In this document: piece by piece, positions 42,132 through 49,897 of the stretch
Position numbering within the stretch: the stretch's first letter is position 1
Layout of the letters: every line of letters starts with the position of its first letter
Source: Candidatus Kuenenia stuttgartensis
Lineage (GTDB): Bacteria; Planctomycetota; Planctomycetia; Planctomycetales; Planctomycetaceae
Direction of reading: 5' to 3'
Length of the DNA: 64,000 nt
NCBI GenBank assembly: GCA_945904015.1
Contig: CAMDPK010000016.1
Location: 1-64,000, forward strand
The notes under the pieces: generated by a model
The model's database searches: none
Seen by the model: only the letters and a program-made list of their open reading frames with translations
Told to the model about the DNA's origin: nothing
Position numbers and translations under genes: made by a program

Positions 42132-43412
42132 TCACATCCCGGCCTTCAGAGCGTCCAGGTGCCTCGCGAAGTGCTCGGCCAAGACTTCGGTGTAGGTGTC
42201 GAGGTGCGACTCCAAAACGCCGCGAACGGCTGGGCCGAATTCGGGATGCGTCAGCACCGAGCCGAACGTGCAATGCAGAATCTGACGGCCCGGAGCGGTG
42301 AAGCCTTTGCCGGACGGCACGTCGCACCACATCTCCAAGTAGTTCCGTTCGAGATCGCGAGCGTTCGCGAGTTGCTCGCCCGACGGCACGCCCGCCAACG
42401 TCGCCGAGACGTGATACGTCGCCTTGTCCGTGTCGTATCGTCCGCGAGCGAACGCGATGATCTCGCGAAAGAGCTTCTCGTCGTGCCGTGCGACGACGCG
42501 CAGCGCTTCGAGGTAACTTGTTCCGGCCGTCTTCACATGGAAGCGGCCCTTCGTCGCGCGAGCCAGCGCGGCGTACATCGACAGCTTGTCCGACCCTGAA
42601 TGCAGGCTGAGCTTGTATGGGCCGAGCAATGCGGCGATTGCCGCGTGCTCGTGCAGCGAACGGTCGAGCAACGCGAGATCCCCTTTGAAATCGACTCCCT
42701 TTTCGAAGTCGCCGACGAACCGCGGCGCGAGACTGACCAGCTTCATCCCGCGCGACAGACATTGATCCGCGATGATGTAGTGCTCTGCGAGCGTCGTCGG
42801 GTTGTCGGTTTCATCGACGCTCAGTTCGATCTCGAAGTCACGCCCGGCCGACGTCTGCACATTGCAAATGTAATCAGATAGCACGACCGCCTGATTGATC
42901 GCTCGACCGTACTTCACGGCGGCTTGCAAGCAGGCGCGTTCGGTGAAGTCGATGACCGTGCCGGTCGCGAGCGTGACTTTGCGGCCGACGTACCGCGACA
43001 CCCAGCCGACTTCGGCCTCGATTGCCGCCGCTCGTTGCCGCAGCGTCGGCTCGTCGTAGCTGTCGGCCTTCGGATCGACGGCTCCCGACGGGTCGATTGT
43101 GAAAAATGTGAACCCAACAGCCGCCGTGCGTTCGACGTCTTCGGAAGTCTTGAGGTGGTCAGCATCCGCGCCGCAGAGGCCGGTCCAGCCGGCTGACTTC
43201 ATGCCACTGACCGCATCGTCGATGACGTTCTGCGGCGTGCGCTGCGTCCGCGTCATCTCGCGAATGGATTGCTGCGGGAAGATCGCTTCGATTCCGCACG
43301 GCACGCGACGCATGGCGGCAATGTGACCGGGTGTTGCGAGTCCGATCCGGTCGCCGAATCCAAAACTGGGTTTGAGTCCGAGAGTTTGGAACTTCACAGG
43401 AACCTCCGGCAT
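42132..43412 (-). CDS. uxaE: Tagaturonate epimerase family protein
   Basis: A 426-residue protein that I match to the UxaE family, which converts D-tagaturonate and D-fructuronate in hexuronate breakdown. Telling parts are the start LGLKPSFGFGDRIGLATPGH, GWTGLCGADADHLK, and SLHSGSDKLSMY, a metal-binding His/Asp stretch. No other uronate genes adjoin it. Substrate assignment follows from the family only. A family A palindrome touches the region just upstream of the start. Confidence 0.8.
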   Translation of the reverse strand: MPEVPVKFQTLGLKPSFGFGDRIGLATPGHIAAMRRVPCGIEAIFPQQSIREMTRTQRTPQNVIDDAVSGMKSAGWTGLCGADADHLKTSEDVERTAAVGFTFFTIDPSGAVDPKADSYDEPTLRQRAAAIEAEVGWVSRYVGRKVTLATGTVIDFTERACLQAAVKYGRAINQAVVLSDYICNVQTSAGRDFEIELSVDETDNPTTLAEHYIIADQCLSRGMKLVSLAPRFVGDFEKGVDFKGDLALLDRSLHEHAAIAALLGPYKLSLHSGSDKLSMYAALARATKGRFHVKTAGTSYLEALRVVARHDEKLFREIIAFARGRYDTDKATYHVSATLAGVPSGEQLANARDLERNYLEMWCDVPSGKGFTAPGRQILHCTFGSVLTHPEFGPAVRGVLESHLDTYTEVLAEHFARHLDALKAGM

Positions 43413-43416
43413 TGAT

Positions 43417-43482
43417 CGTAGGGCAGGTTTTCAACCTGCCCGTCCCCTCAAATTCACGGGCAGGTTGAAAACCTGCCCCACG
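43417..43482. repeat. Palindromic element, family A
   Basis: Arms 43417-43443 and 43456-43482 (CGTAGGGCAGGTTTTCAACC type) pair with one mismatch. The element exactly fills the space between the gltX stop codon (43483-43485) and the uxaE start. Confidence 0.94.
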
Positions 43483-45078
43483 TTAGGCGGTCGCTCGCTT
43501 CACAGCTTGGTCGATGCGAGACAATGTTCGCTCGCGGCCGACGAGCAGCACGCACTCGTAGACGCCGGGTCCGATCGGGACGCCGGTCGTGCTGATTCGC
43601 AAGGCGTGGATCAGTGTGCCAGCGGGTTGACCTTGCTCCTCGCAGTACGACTTCAGCGCGGCCTCCAAGGTCTCGACCGTCCAATCGGACAACGCTGCGA
43701 TGCGGTCTCGATAGCCAGCGAGTAGCGCGGGGACACCGTCCTTCGCGACTCGCTTTGCGAATTCTTTTTCGTCGTAGGCAATCTCGTCTTTGAAGAAGTA
43801 CGCCACGTCGAGCACGTCGCTGAAGAGCCTGATTCGGTCGCCGAGCGCGGCGACGAGGCGAGTCACGAAATCGAGCGTTTCGTGGGGCACGTTTTCAACG
43901 TGCCCTTCTCGGCCGGACACGTTGGAAACGTGCCCCACGATCAGGCCTGCCTTCACCAGATATGGCAGGCAGCCGGTAACTTTCTCGGCGAGCGGCAACT
44001 GCGTCATCCAGTGCTGCTGGTACGAGACCATCTTGTCGGGATCGAACCCGGCCGGAGCTTTGACGACTCGGTCGAGCGTGAAGTGCTTCATGGCATCGCC
44101 GAGCGAAAAGATCTCGGTCTTGTCGTCGAGCGACCAGCCGAGCCGCAGCAGGCCGTTCAAGATCCCCGCCGGCAGGAAGCCGACTCGTTCGTAGAACTCG
44201 ACCATCACCGGATCGAGTCCCGCCTGGCCCGCGAGTCCGATCTGTGAGAAGACGGCGTCTCCCTTGTCGCACAGCTTTTTGAACGAGGCGTTGTTGCGGT
44301 ACTGAGCCAGCTTGCGCTTGCTGAGTTTCTCTTTTCCTCCCGGTGCGGCGACATACGGAATGTGCGCGAACTGCGGCAGCGTGTTGCCGAGCGCCTGATG
44401 CAGCAGCACCTGCGTCGGCGTGTTCGAGAGATGCTCCTCGGCGCGGACGACGTGCGTGATCTGCATCTGTGCGTCGTCAATGACTGTTGCGAAGTTGTAC
44501 AGCGGCGAGCCGTCGCCGCGCATGATGACCGGATCGGCCATGAGGCCCGCGTCCCATTCGACTCGGCCGCGAATGTGATCATCGATGACGACTTTCTGAT
44601 CGCGCGGGACGAGGAATCGAACAACGTGCGGCCGGCCTTCGGCGAGGAATTGCTGAATCTCGGCGTCGCTCAATTGCAGCGAACGCCGGGCACTCAAGTA
44701 TGTCCGCTTCTCCGTCTCAGCGAGCTTGCGGTCTTCGTCGATTTGCTCTTTCGTCTCGAAGCAGCGATAGGCTTTGCCTTCACGCAGCAGGCGGTCGGCG
44801 GCGGCTCGATACAGCTCGCCGCGCTGCGATTGAAAGTACGGAGCGTATGGGCCGCCGATCTCCGGTCCTTCGTCCCAGTTCAGGCCGAGCCACTTGAACG
44901 CTCGCAGGATTGGGCCGAGAGCCTCGTCGATGTTGCGCTGCTGGTCGGTGTCGTCGATCCGCAGGATGAACGTGCCGCCGTTGTGCCGCGCCCAGAGCCA
45001 ATTGAACAGAGCGGTTCGCATCCCACCGATGTGCATGTAGCCTGTCGGGCTGGGAGCAAATCGCGTTCGCACAGTCAT
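43483..45078 (-). CDS. gltX: Glutamyl-tRNA synthetase
   Basis: Class I aminoacyl-tRNA synthetase that charges tRNA-Glu, 531 residues. The HIGH box is [12 protein letters not shown], close to the start, and the KMSKS box is [11 protein letters not shown] 45078 gives the standard start [17 protein letters not shown]. In the C-terminal half a palindromic element (43880-43940) is read in frame as about 20 extra residues ([20 protein letters not shown]), probably in the anticodon-binding region. The gene is essential in most bacteria, so the insert must be tolerated. Confidence 0.95.
   Translation of the reverse strand: MTVRTRFAPSPTGYMHIGGMRTALFNWLWARHNGGTFILRIDDTDQQRNIDEALGPILRAFKWLGLNWDEGPEIGGPYAPYFQSQRGELYRAAADRLLREGKAYRCFETKEQIDEDRKLAETEKRTYLSARRSLQLSDAEIQQFLAEGRPHVVRFLVPRDQKVVIDDHIRGRVEWDAGLMADPVIMRGDGSPLYNFATVIDDAQMQITHVVRAEEHLSNTPTQVLLHQALGNTLPQFAHIPYVAAPGGKEKLSKRKLAQYRNNASFKKLCDKGDAVFSQIGLAGQAGLDPVMVEFYERVGFLPAGILNGLLRLGWSLDDKTEIFSLGDAMKHFTLDRVVKAPAGFDPDKMVSYQQHWMTQLPLAEKVTGCLPYLVKAGLIVGHVSNVSGREGHVENVPHETLDFVTRLVAALGDRIRLFSDVLDVAYFFKDEIAYDEKEFAKRVAKDGVPALLAGYRDRIAALSDWTVETLEAALKSYCEEQGQPAGTLIHALRISTTGVPIGPGVYECVLLVGRERTLSRIDQAVKRATA
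43880..43940. repeat. Palindromic element, family A variant, inside gltX
   Basis: Arms 43880-43905 and 43915-43940 (TCGTGGGGCACGTTTTCAAC type) pair with one mismatch. Compared with other family A copies, AGG in the stem is changed to ACG on both arms, so the pairing is kept. It is read in frame in gltX. Confidence 0.93.
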
Positions 45079-45180
45079 CGTCAATCCCCGTGAAGTCGTT
45101 GAAGGGCGAGGATGATAACGCTCGTCGGGCGAGCTTCGTAGTACCGCTCGGCGGTGTCACGTCGCGATCAGCCAGACGGT

Positions 45181-45654
45181 TCAACGTTGCTTTCGCGGCT
45201 TTGTAGGCGGCTGCTCTGACGCGGATGGTACGACTTCCCAGGCTTCGATCTGCCCCGGCTTGATCCGAAACAGCGGATGAGGCGATGGCCGCGTCAGCAA
45301 CTTGAACTCCTCCCACCGCGCGGGTTCGCGTCGCTGCAATTTCGCGAGGAGGTGTTGCCACTCGTAATTCATTTGGCCGCGCGTCACTTCTATCAGGTCT
45401 GCGTCCCTGTCGTTGCCGATCTTCGAGCCGTCAAAGTGGTAGCCACGTACGACCGACTCCGTGTGAACAGTTCGAAGGTATGTCGCGACCGCATTTCGTG
45501 GCGCGGCCGATGCTCGGAAGCGATCCAATTGTGGGTGGCGAGTGTAGCCGCGAGTTTCGCCATTCAGGACCGCCTGAGCCAAGAGGGCTTCGCGCCACAG
45601 CGCGACGAGGCCGCGCGAGTCCAAGTATTTCGGATGCAGTGACCAGAGTCGCAT
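45181..45654 (-). CDS. Pyrimidine-dimer DNA glycosylase family protein
   Basis: A 157-residue protein starting MRLWSLHPKYLDSRGLVALWRE, the signature of the PF03013 family that includes T4 endonuclease V (DenV). RGYTRHPQLDRFR is the second conserved stretch. T4 DenV nicks DNA at UV-induced dimers and uses its N-terminal amine; the cellular homologs are less studied. It may protect against UV. No nearby repair gene. The 102-base gap toward gltX shows nothing. Confidence 0.85.
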   Translation of the reverse strand: MRLWSLHPKYLDSRGLVALWREALLAQAVLNGETRGYTRHPQLDRFRASAAPRNAVATYLRTVHTESVVRGYHFDGSKIGNDRDADLIEVTRGQMNYEWQHLLAKLQRREPARWEEFKLLTRPSPHPLFRIKPGQIEAWEVVPSASEQPPTKPRKQR

Positions 45655-45686
45655 TTTGATTTCGAGTGTCGAACAACAGGAATCTC

Positions 45687-45740
45687 AGTCGCGGGAGTCC
45701 GCCGCGGCGGAAGCTACGTAGGCGAGTCGCTCCCGCGACT
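45687..45740. repeat. Palindromic element, family P
   Basis: Imperfect arms AGTCGCGGGAGTCCGCC and GGCGAGTCGCTCCCGCGACT around CCGCGGCGGAAGCTACGTA. It lies between the ribokinase stop and the glycosylase gene. Confidence 0.8.
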
Positions 45741-45750
45741 CGCATTCGGA

Positions 45751-46662
45751 TCAGGGACCGATCTCGTCGCGCGTCGGAATCGACGACTGAGCACCGCGTC
45801 GAGTCACAGAGATCGACGCGGCCGCGCTGGCCCAGCGAGCGGCGTCGATCAGCGGCCGGCCTTCAGCGAGCGCCGTGGCCAGCGCACCGTTGAAGACGTC
45901 TCCGGCGGCGACGGCGTCGATGGCTTCGACTCGTTTCGCGGGCAGATGTGTGACGACATCGCCGTCGAGCACACAGCAGCCTTGCTCGCCACGCGTGATG
46001 ATGACTCGCGAGCAGCCGGCCGTCTGAAGTTGCCTCCCGGCAGCTTCCGCGTCGTTGGCAATGAGCACTTCGCGGCCGGTGAGCAACGCGGCTTCGGATT
46101 CGTTCGGCGTGAAAATGTCGATCAGCCGCAGGCCGACGGCGAACAGGATCTCGCGATCGGCCGGGGCGGGATTGATGATCGTCGTCAGCCCGTTCTGCTT
46201 CGCGCGACGCAGGCCGGCCATGACGGTTTCCAGCGGCGATTCCAAGCAGGCGACGAACACGCGAGCGTTCTGCCAGACTTCGATCGGCACCGCGTGAACA
46301 TCGTCCGGACGGAGATGCAAATTCGCTCCGCTGGCGACGCTGATGAGGTTCTGACCGTTGGCATCGACCAGGATCAGAGCGACTCCCGACGGCTGATTGG
46401 GCACGAGCTTGAGGAATCGTGTGTCTAGGTTTTCTTTCCGCAATCCTGCGAGCGACTCGTGGCCGAACGAGTCGTCGCCGACGGCCGCGAGGAATGTCAC
46501 CGGCTCGCGCGAAGATCGCGCGGCGGCGACCGCTTGGTTGGCTCCCTTGCCACCGGCCGCTCGGTAGAACTCGCCGCCGAGGATCGTCTCTCCGGGCCGA
46601 GGCAGCGACGGTGAACGGATCACCAAGTCGGTGTTGATCGAGCCGAGGACGATGATGGACAT
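45751..46662 (-). CDS. rbsK: Ribokinase (PfkB family)
   Basis: A 303-residue sugar kinase that phosphorylates ribose or a related sugar with ATP. The N-terminal signature GGEFYRAAGGKGANQAVAAA matches ribokinase closely. The C-terminal PfkB motif reads AVAAGDVFNGAL, so the usual GAGD is AAGD; the catalytic Asp is kept. No rbs transporter genes adjoin it, so other sugars remain possible. Confidence 0.92.
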   Translation of the reverse strand: MSIIVLGSINTDLVIRSPSLPRPGETILGGEFYRAAGGKGANQAVAAARSSREPVTFLAAVGDDSFGHESLAGLRKENLDTRFLKLVPNQPSGVALILVDANGQNLISVASGANLHLRPDDVHAVPIEVWQNARVFVACLESPLETVMAGLRRAKQNGLTTIINPAPADREILFAVGLRLIDIFTPNESEAALLTGREVLIANDAEAAGRQLQTAGCSRVIITRGEQGCCVLDGDVVTHLPAKRVEAIDAVAAGDVFNGALATALAEGRPLIDAARWASAAASISVTRRGAQSSIPTRDEIGP

Positions 46663-46667
46663 GGTGG

Positions 46668-46763
46668 GATTTTCGATTTGTGATTGCCGATTTTCGATGG
46701 ATGAGTCAGCGAGTCAGTGGCGATCCGGTCAAAAATCGAAAATCGAAAATCATCAATCAAAAA
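46668..46763. repeat. AT-rich palindrome of AAAATCGAAAATC units
   Basis: Left part GATTTTCGATTTGTGATTG and GATTTTCGATGG; right part AAAAATCGAAAATCGAAAAT. AT-rich in a GC-rich region. The right end touches the stop codon (46764-46766) of the PpiD-like gene. Confidence 0.85.
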
Positions 46764-49700
46764 TTACTTCACTGGCCACGTCACGTTGTATTTGCGTTCG
46801 ATGGATTCCATCCATTCGCGGCGGAGCGGGTCGAAGTCGAAGGAGGCGAGTTGGTTTGCGGGCGGGCTGCCCGGCCAGGTCTTCATGAAGTCGGTGCGTT
46901 GCGGAGCGTCTTCCTCGGCGGCGATGTCCTCCCGTTCGGCGACGTGGACGACAATGAACGCTGAACGATCGAAGTTCGGAAGGGCGGCAGTCTGCCCTGG
47001 TTTCAGCTTGTCGATGCCGGTGAAGAAATCGTCTCCGAGCTTTTCGAGGCCGGCGATCTGCGAGAGTTCGAGGCGTTCGTTGCCTCCCTGGAACGCATTC
47101 ACGTTTGGAGCGGACGCGCCGGACATCGTGAAGTGCGAAATCTTCCCTTCGGGGGCGAGCACGGTCAGTGCCTGTCCGTCCTTGTCACCGGTGACGGTCT
47201 CGCCCGCCAGGACTTCGGTCAGCTTTTTGCCTTCAGCGGCTTTCACGAGGGCTTTCGCACGCTCTTCGGCTTTCGGTGCGGCCTTCGCCAGTTTCCAGGC
47301 TTTGACGACCTGATCTCGAATTCCCTCTTCGTCGAATTTGGGAACGTGCGCTTCGTCCCGTTCGATCACCCAGTATGCGAAGCGATTCTTCGTGCCCGGA
47401 TCCTCGGCGACTTCGGGAGAGAACACGCTGTCGTTGCCTCGGCCGAACACTCGCTGAATCACCGAGGCCGCTCCCTGACGATTCATCGCGTCGTCCGTCG
47501 CGTCCGTGGCCAAACTGATTTTGAAGTCCTCGGACTTGCTCAGTTCTTCCGCCGAGAGCATCGAAGTCAGGACGTACTTGAGGTCGGCCGATGACGCCAC
47601 TTGCTTCAACTCAGACAGGACGTCGTCAGGCGACTTGTACTTGGGAGCCTTTTCGAGCTCCTTCAATTCAGCATCGTAGTCTTTCGGCGAATCGCGCTTC
47701 GAGGACTTGGGGACACCCGTGTACGAACCGAGCCGACGCATCTTGACGACGGCGGCTTCGATCCGCTTTTTCATTTCATCCAGCGTGCGAGTCCGCAACA
47801 AGTCGTCGTGGATTTTGTCCTTCACTTCCTCGAACGGCTTGTACTTGAGTTCGGGCTTCTTCTCCGTTTTCTCTTCGGACTTGTCATCGGGCTTTTCGGA
47901 CTCGTCTTTCTTGTCTTTCTCTGCCGCCGGCTTGTCGTCCTTGTCATCCGCTTTCGGTTTTTCTTCGGACTTCTTTTCGTCGGCTTTGGCGTCCGCTTTG
48001 GGAGCCTCTTTCTTGTCCGACTTCTCAGCGTCGGGCTTTGGCTCGGCCTTCTTCGGCTCGTCAGGCTTCTTCGATTCCTCAGCCTTGTCGTCGCAGGCAG
48101 AGCCTTCCGAGTCGGTCTTCTTTTCGGCGTCTTTTTTCGGTTCTTCTTTTTTCGGTTCGTCGGCCGGCTTGTCGGATTTGGGCTTTTCCGACTTCTCTGG
48201 CTCGGCAGGTTTTTCAGTCTTCGGTTTGTCGGCCTTCGGCTCTTCGGACTTGTCGCCGTCCTTTTTCTCTTCCGGCATGTCGCCCGTTTGCGGCGGTTTT
48301 TTCTTGTTTAACTTTGCGGCCGACGTGATCTTCAGCACGTCGTCCTCAATCAGGTAGCCGAGATCTAACGGCTGAAGAATGATCTTCAGCGCGCTCCGCA
48401 GTTTCACTCCAGTCAGAGTTCTGGTGACCGGAGCGTCTGTCGCGATGCCTTCGTTTTCCAGCGCTTCCGCGTCGATAACAATTGGGATCTTGTGATAGTC
48501 CGCGAGGAACTTCACGACGTCGGTCAGCGGTGTGTCGGTGAAGGCCACGTCGGTTTGCTTGTCCAATTCAGCCGTGATGCGTTCCTCTTCCTTGCTGAGA
48601 TCGTCCGGCTTCTTGGCGTCGTCCCCTTCGGTGGCGTCGTCTTTCTTCTCGGTCTTGGGAGGAGTGCGGTCGATGAAGAATTCTTTGTTTTTCTCGTAGT
48701 ACTCGGCGACTTCTTCGTCGGTCGGTGGCGTGACTTTGGCTTCAATTGTTTCGTAGTCCGCTTCGAGGTACGCGAGTTTCGTTCGAGTTGGTTGGCGAAA
48801 TCCGGGATCACCCTTCGTGGTCGGGAATTTGTCGGCGTGGTCTTTGAAGAACGAACGCAGGTCTGAGTCGGTTGGGTCATCGACGCTCTTCACGAACGCT
48901 TCGACCGGGATCGTGGTGGCCTCGATCGAGTTCTTGACGTTGACCTTACGGAAGGCCGCCCAGCGCTGCTGCGGAGTGGCGACGGCTCGCGGGAAGGTCA
49001 TCTCGGCGGCCATGCGAGCGGCGATTTCCTCGCGGAGCACGTCGTAAATGAAGTGATCGCCAACGTGCAGTTCTTGTTTGACTTCGCGGAAATCCTGCGT
49101 TGAGAGCTTCTGGTCGCTGACCATCTTGATGTAGTCGCTGACCGCATCGTCATTGACGTTGATTCCCAGCCGACCGGCCTCACGGCGCAACAGGTCGCCG
49201 AAGATGACATCTTTCTCGAAGTCGTCGTTACCGAAGTTGAATTGGATTTGCTCCAAGGCCCGCTGCATCTGCATTTGGTAGAACTGCTGGCCGAACGGAC
49301 CGGCCTTGAGAAACTGCTCCGGGATGGGATGCGACTTGCGGTAGATCAAACCGACGATGCGATTGGCGGTCTCGCGGCGGCTTTTGAGATTCGAAATGTC
49401 GCGTGGTGTGAGTCCAGCTATCGAGGGTTGCGTTCCAGGATCGCGGTCGCCGAACACGATGACGATCAGGCCGAGCACCGCTCCGAAGAGCGCACCCATC
49501 GCAAGGTACTCGTTCTGCTTCCCCTTCCGAGTTCCCCAGACGAATGCGCCGCCGCCGAAAAGGATCGCCAGAAGGAACGGAATCAGCGTCGTATTGCCGG
49601 CGCGCATCGAATCATCGAAGACAAAAGTGATCATGGCCATGAGCGTCAGCGCGGCCATGATCGGCTTGAGATTACGGCGAAAGAAATCCAACGAATCCAT
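46764..49700 (-). CDS. PpiD/SurA-like membrane-anchored chaperone with inserted secretin-type domain
   Basis: A 978-residue protein. The N-terminus (DFFRRNLKPIMAALTLMAM) and two more hydrophobic segments up to about residue 95 give the anchor. A SurA/PpiD-type helical N-domain follows. At about residues 385-455 lies a block (LTDVVKFLADYHKIPIVIDAEALE, then LKIILQPLDLGYLIEDDVLKIT) like the STN/secretin short domain. Residues about 460-630 are highly charged Lys/Glu/Asp/Pro. The C-terminal part (AYWVIERDEAHVPKFDEE, then AWKLAKAAPKAEERAKAL) looks like PpiD. Probably an outer-membrane-protein folding factor. A true parvulin active site is not obvious. Confidence 0.78.
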   Translation of the reverse strand: MDSLDFFRRNLKPIMAALTLMAMITFVFDDSMRAGNTTLIPFLLAILFGGGAFVWGTRKGKQNEYLAMGALFGAVLGLIVIVFGDRDPGTQPSIAGLTPRDISNLKSRRETANRIVGLIYRKSHPIPEQFLKAGPFGQQFYQMQMQRALEQIQFNFGNDDFEKDVIFGDLLRREAGRLGINVNDDAVSDYIKMVSDQKLSTQDFREVKQELHVGDHFIYDVLREEIAARMAAEMTFPRAVATPQQRWAAFRKVNVKNSIEATTIPVEAFVKSVDDPTDSDLRSFFKDHADKFPTTKGDPGFRQPTRTKLAYLEADYETIEAKVTPPTDEEVAEYYEKNKEFFIDRTPPKTEKKDDATEGDDAKKPDDLSKEEERITAELDKQTDVAFTDTPLTDVVKFLADYHKIPIVIDAEALENEGIATDAPVTRTLTGVKLRSALKIILQPLDLGYLIEDDVLKITSAAKLNKKKPPQTGDMPEEKKDGDKSEEPKADKPKTEKPAEPEKSEKPKSDKPADEPKKEEPKKDAEKKTDSEGSACDDKAEESKKPDEPKKAEPKPDAEKSDKKEAPKADAKADEKKSEEKPKADDKDDKPAAEKDKKDESEKPDDKSEEKTEKKPELKYKPFEEVKDKIHDDLLRTRTLDEMKKRIEAAVVKMRRLGSYTGVPKSSKRDSPKDYDAELKELEKAPKYKSPDDVLSELKQVASSADLKYVLTSMLSAEELSKSEDFKISLATDATDDAMNRQGAASVIQRVFGRGNDSVFSPEVAEDPGTKNRFAYWVIERDEAHVPKFDEEGIRDQVVKAWKLAKAAPKAEERAKALVKAAEGKKLTEVLAGETVTGDKDGQALTVLAPEGKISHFTMSGASAPNVNAFQGGNERLELSQIAGLEKLGDDFFTGIDKLKPGQTAALPNFDRSAFIVVHVAEREDIAAEEDAPQRTDFMKTWPGSPPANQLASFDFDPLRREWMESIERKYNVTWPVK

Positions 49701-49897
49701 GTAGCAACACCTCTAAAAGAGCGCAGCGGTCGAAATTCTGTTTCGGCAGACTTGCTTGACAGCGCAAGAAAGGGCCGAGTACGTATTTCCGCCCTTGGGT
49801 CGGCGGAAAGCCGGCGGATTGTAGTCCCAAGGGGTTGAGCGACAAGGTTGGGGAATCCAGAGATTGAAGAACTTCATTCTCTGCAAAGGAGCTGCGT

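Noticed and set aside
47601-48357. Very hydrophobic Leu/Phe-rich frames on the plus strand, looking like a membrane protein
   Set aside because: They are the reverse complement of the Lys/Glu/Asp codons in the charged linker of the PpiD-like protein, an artefact of codon complementarity.
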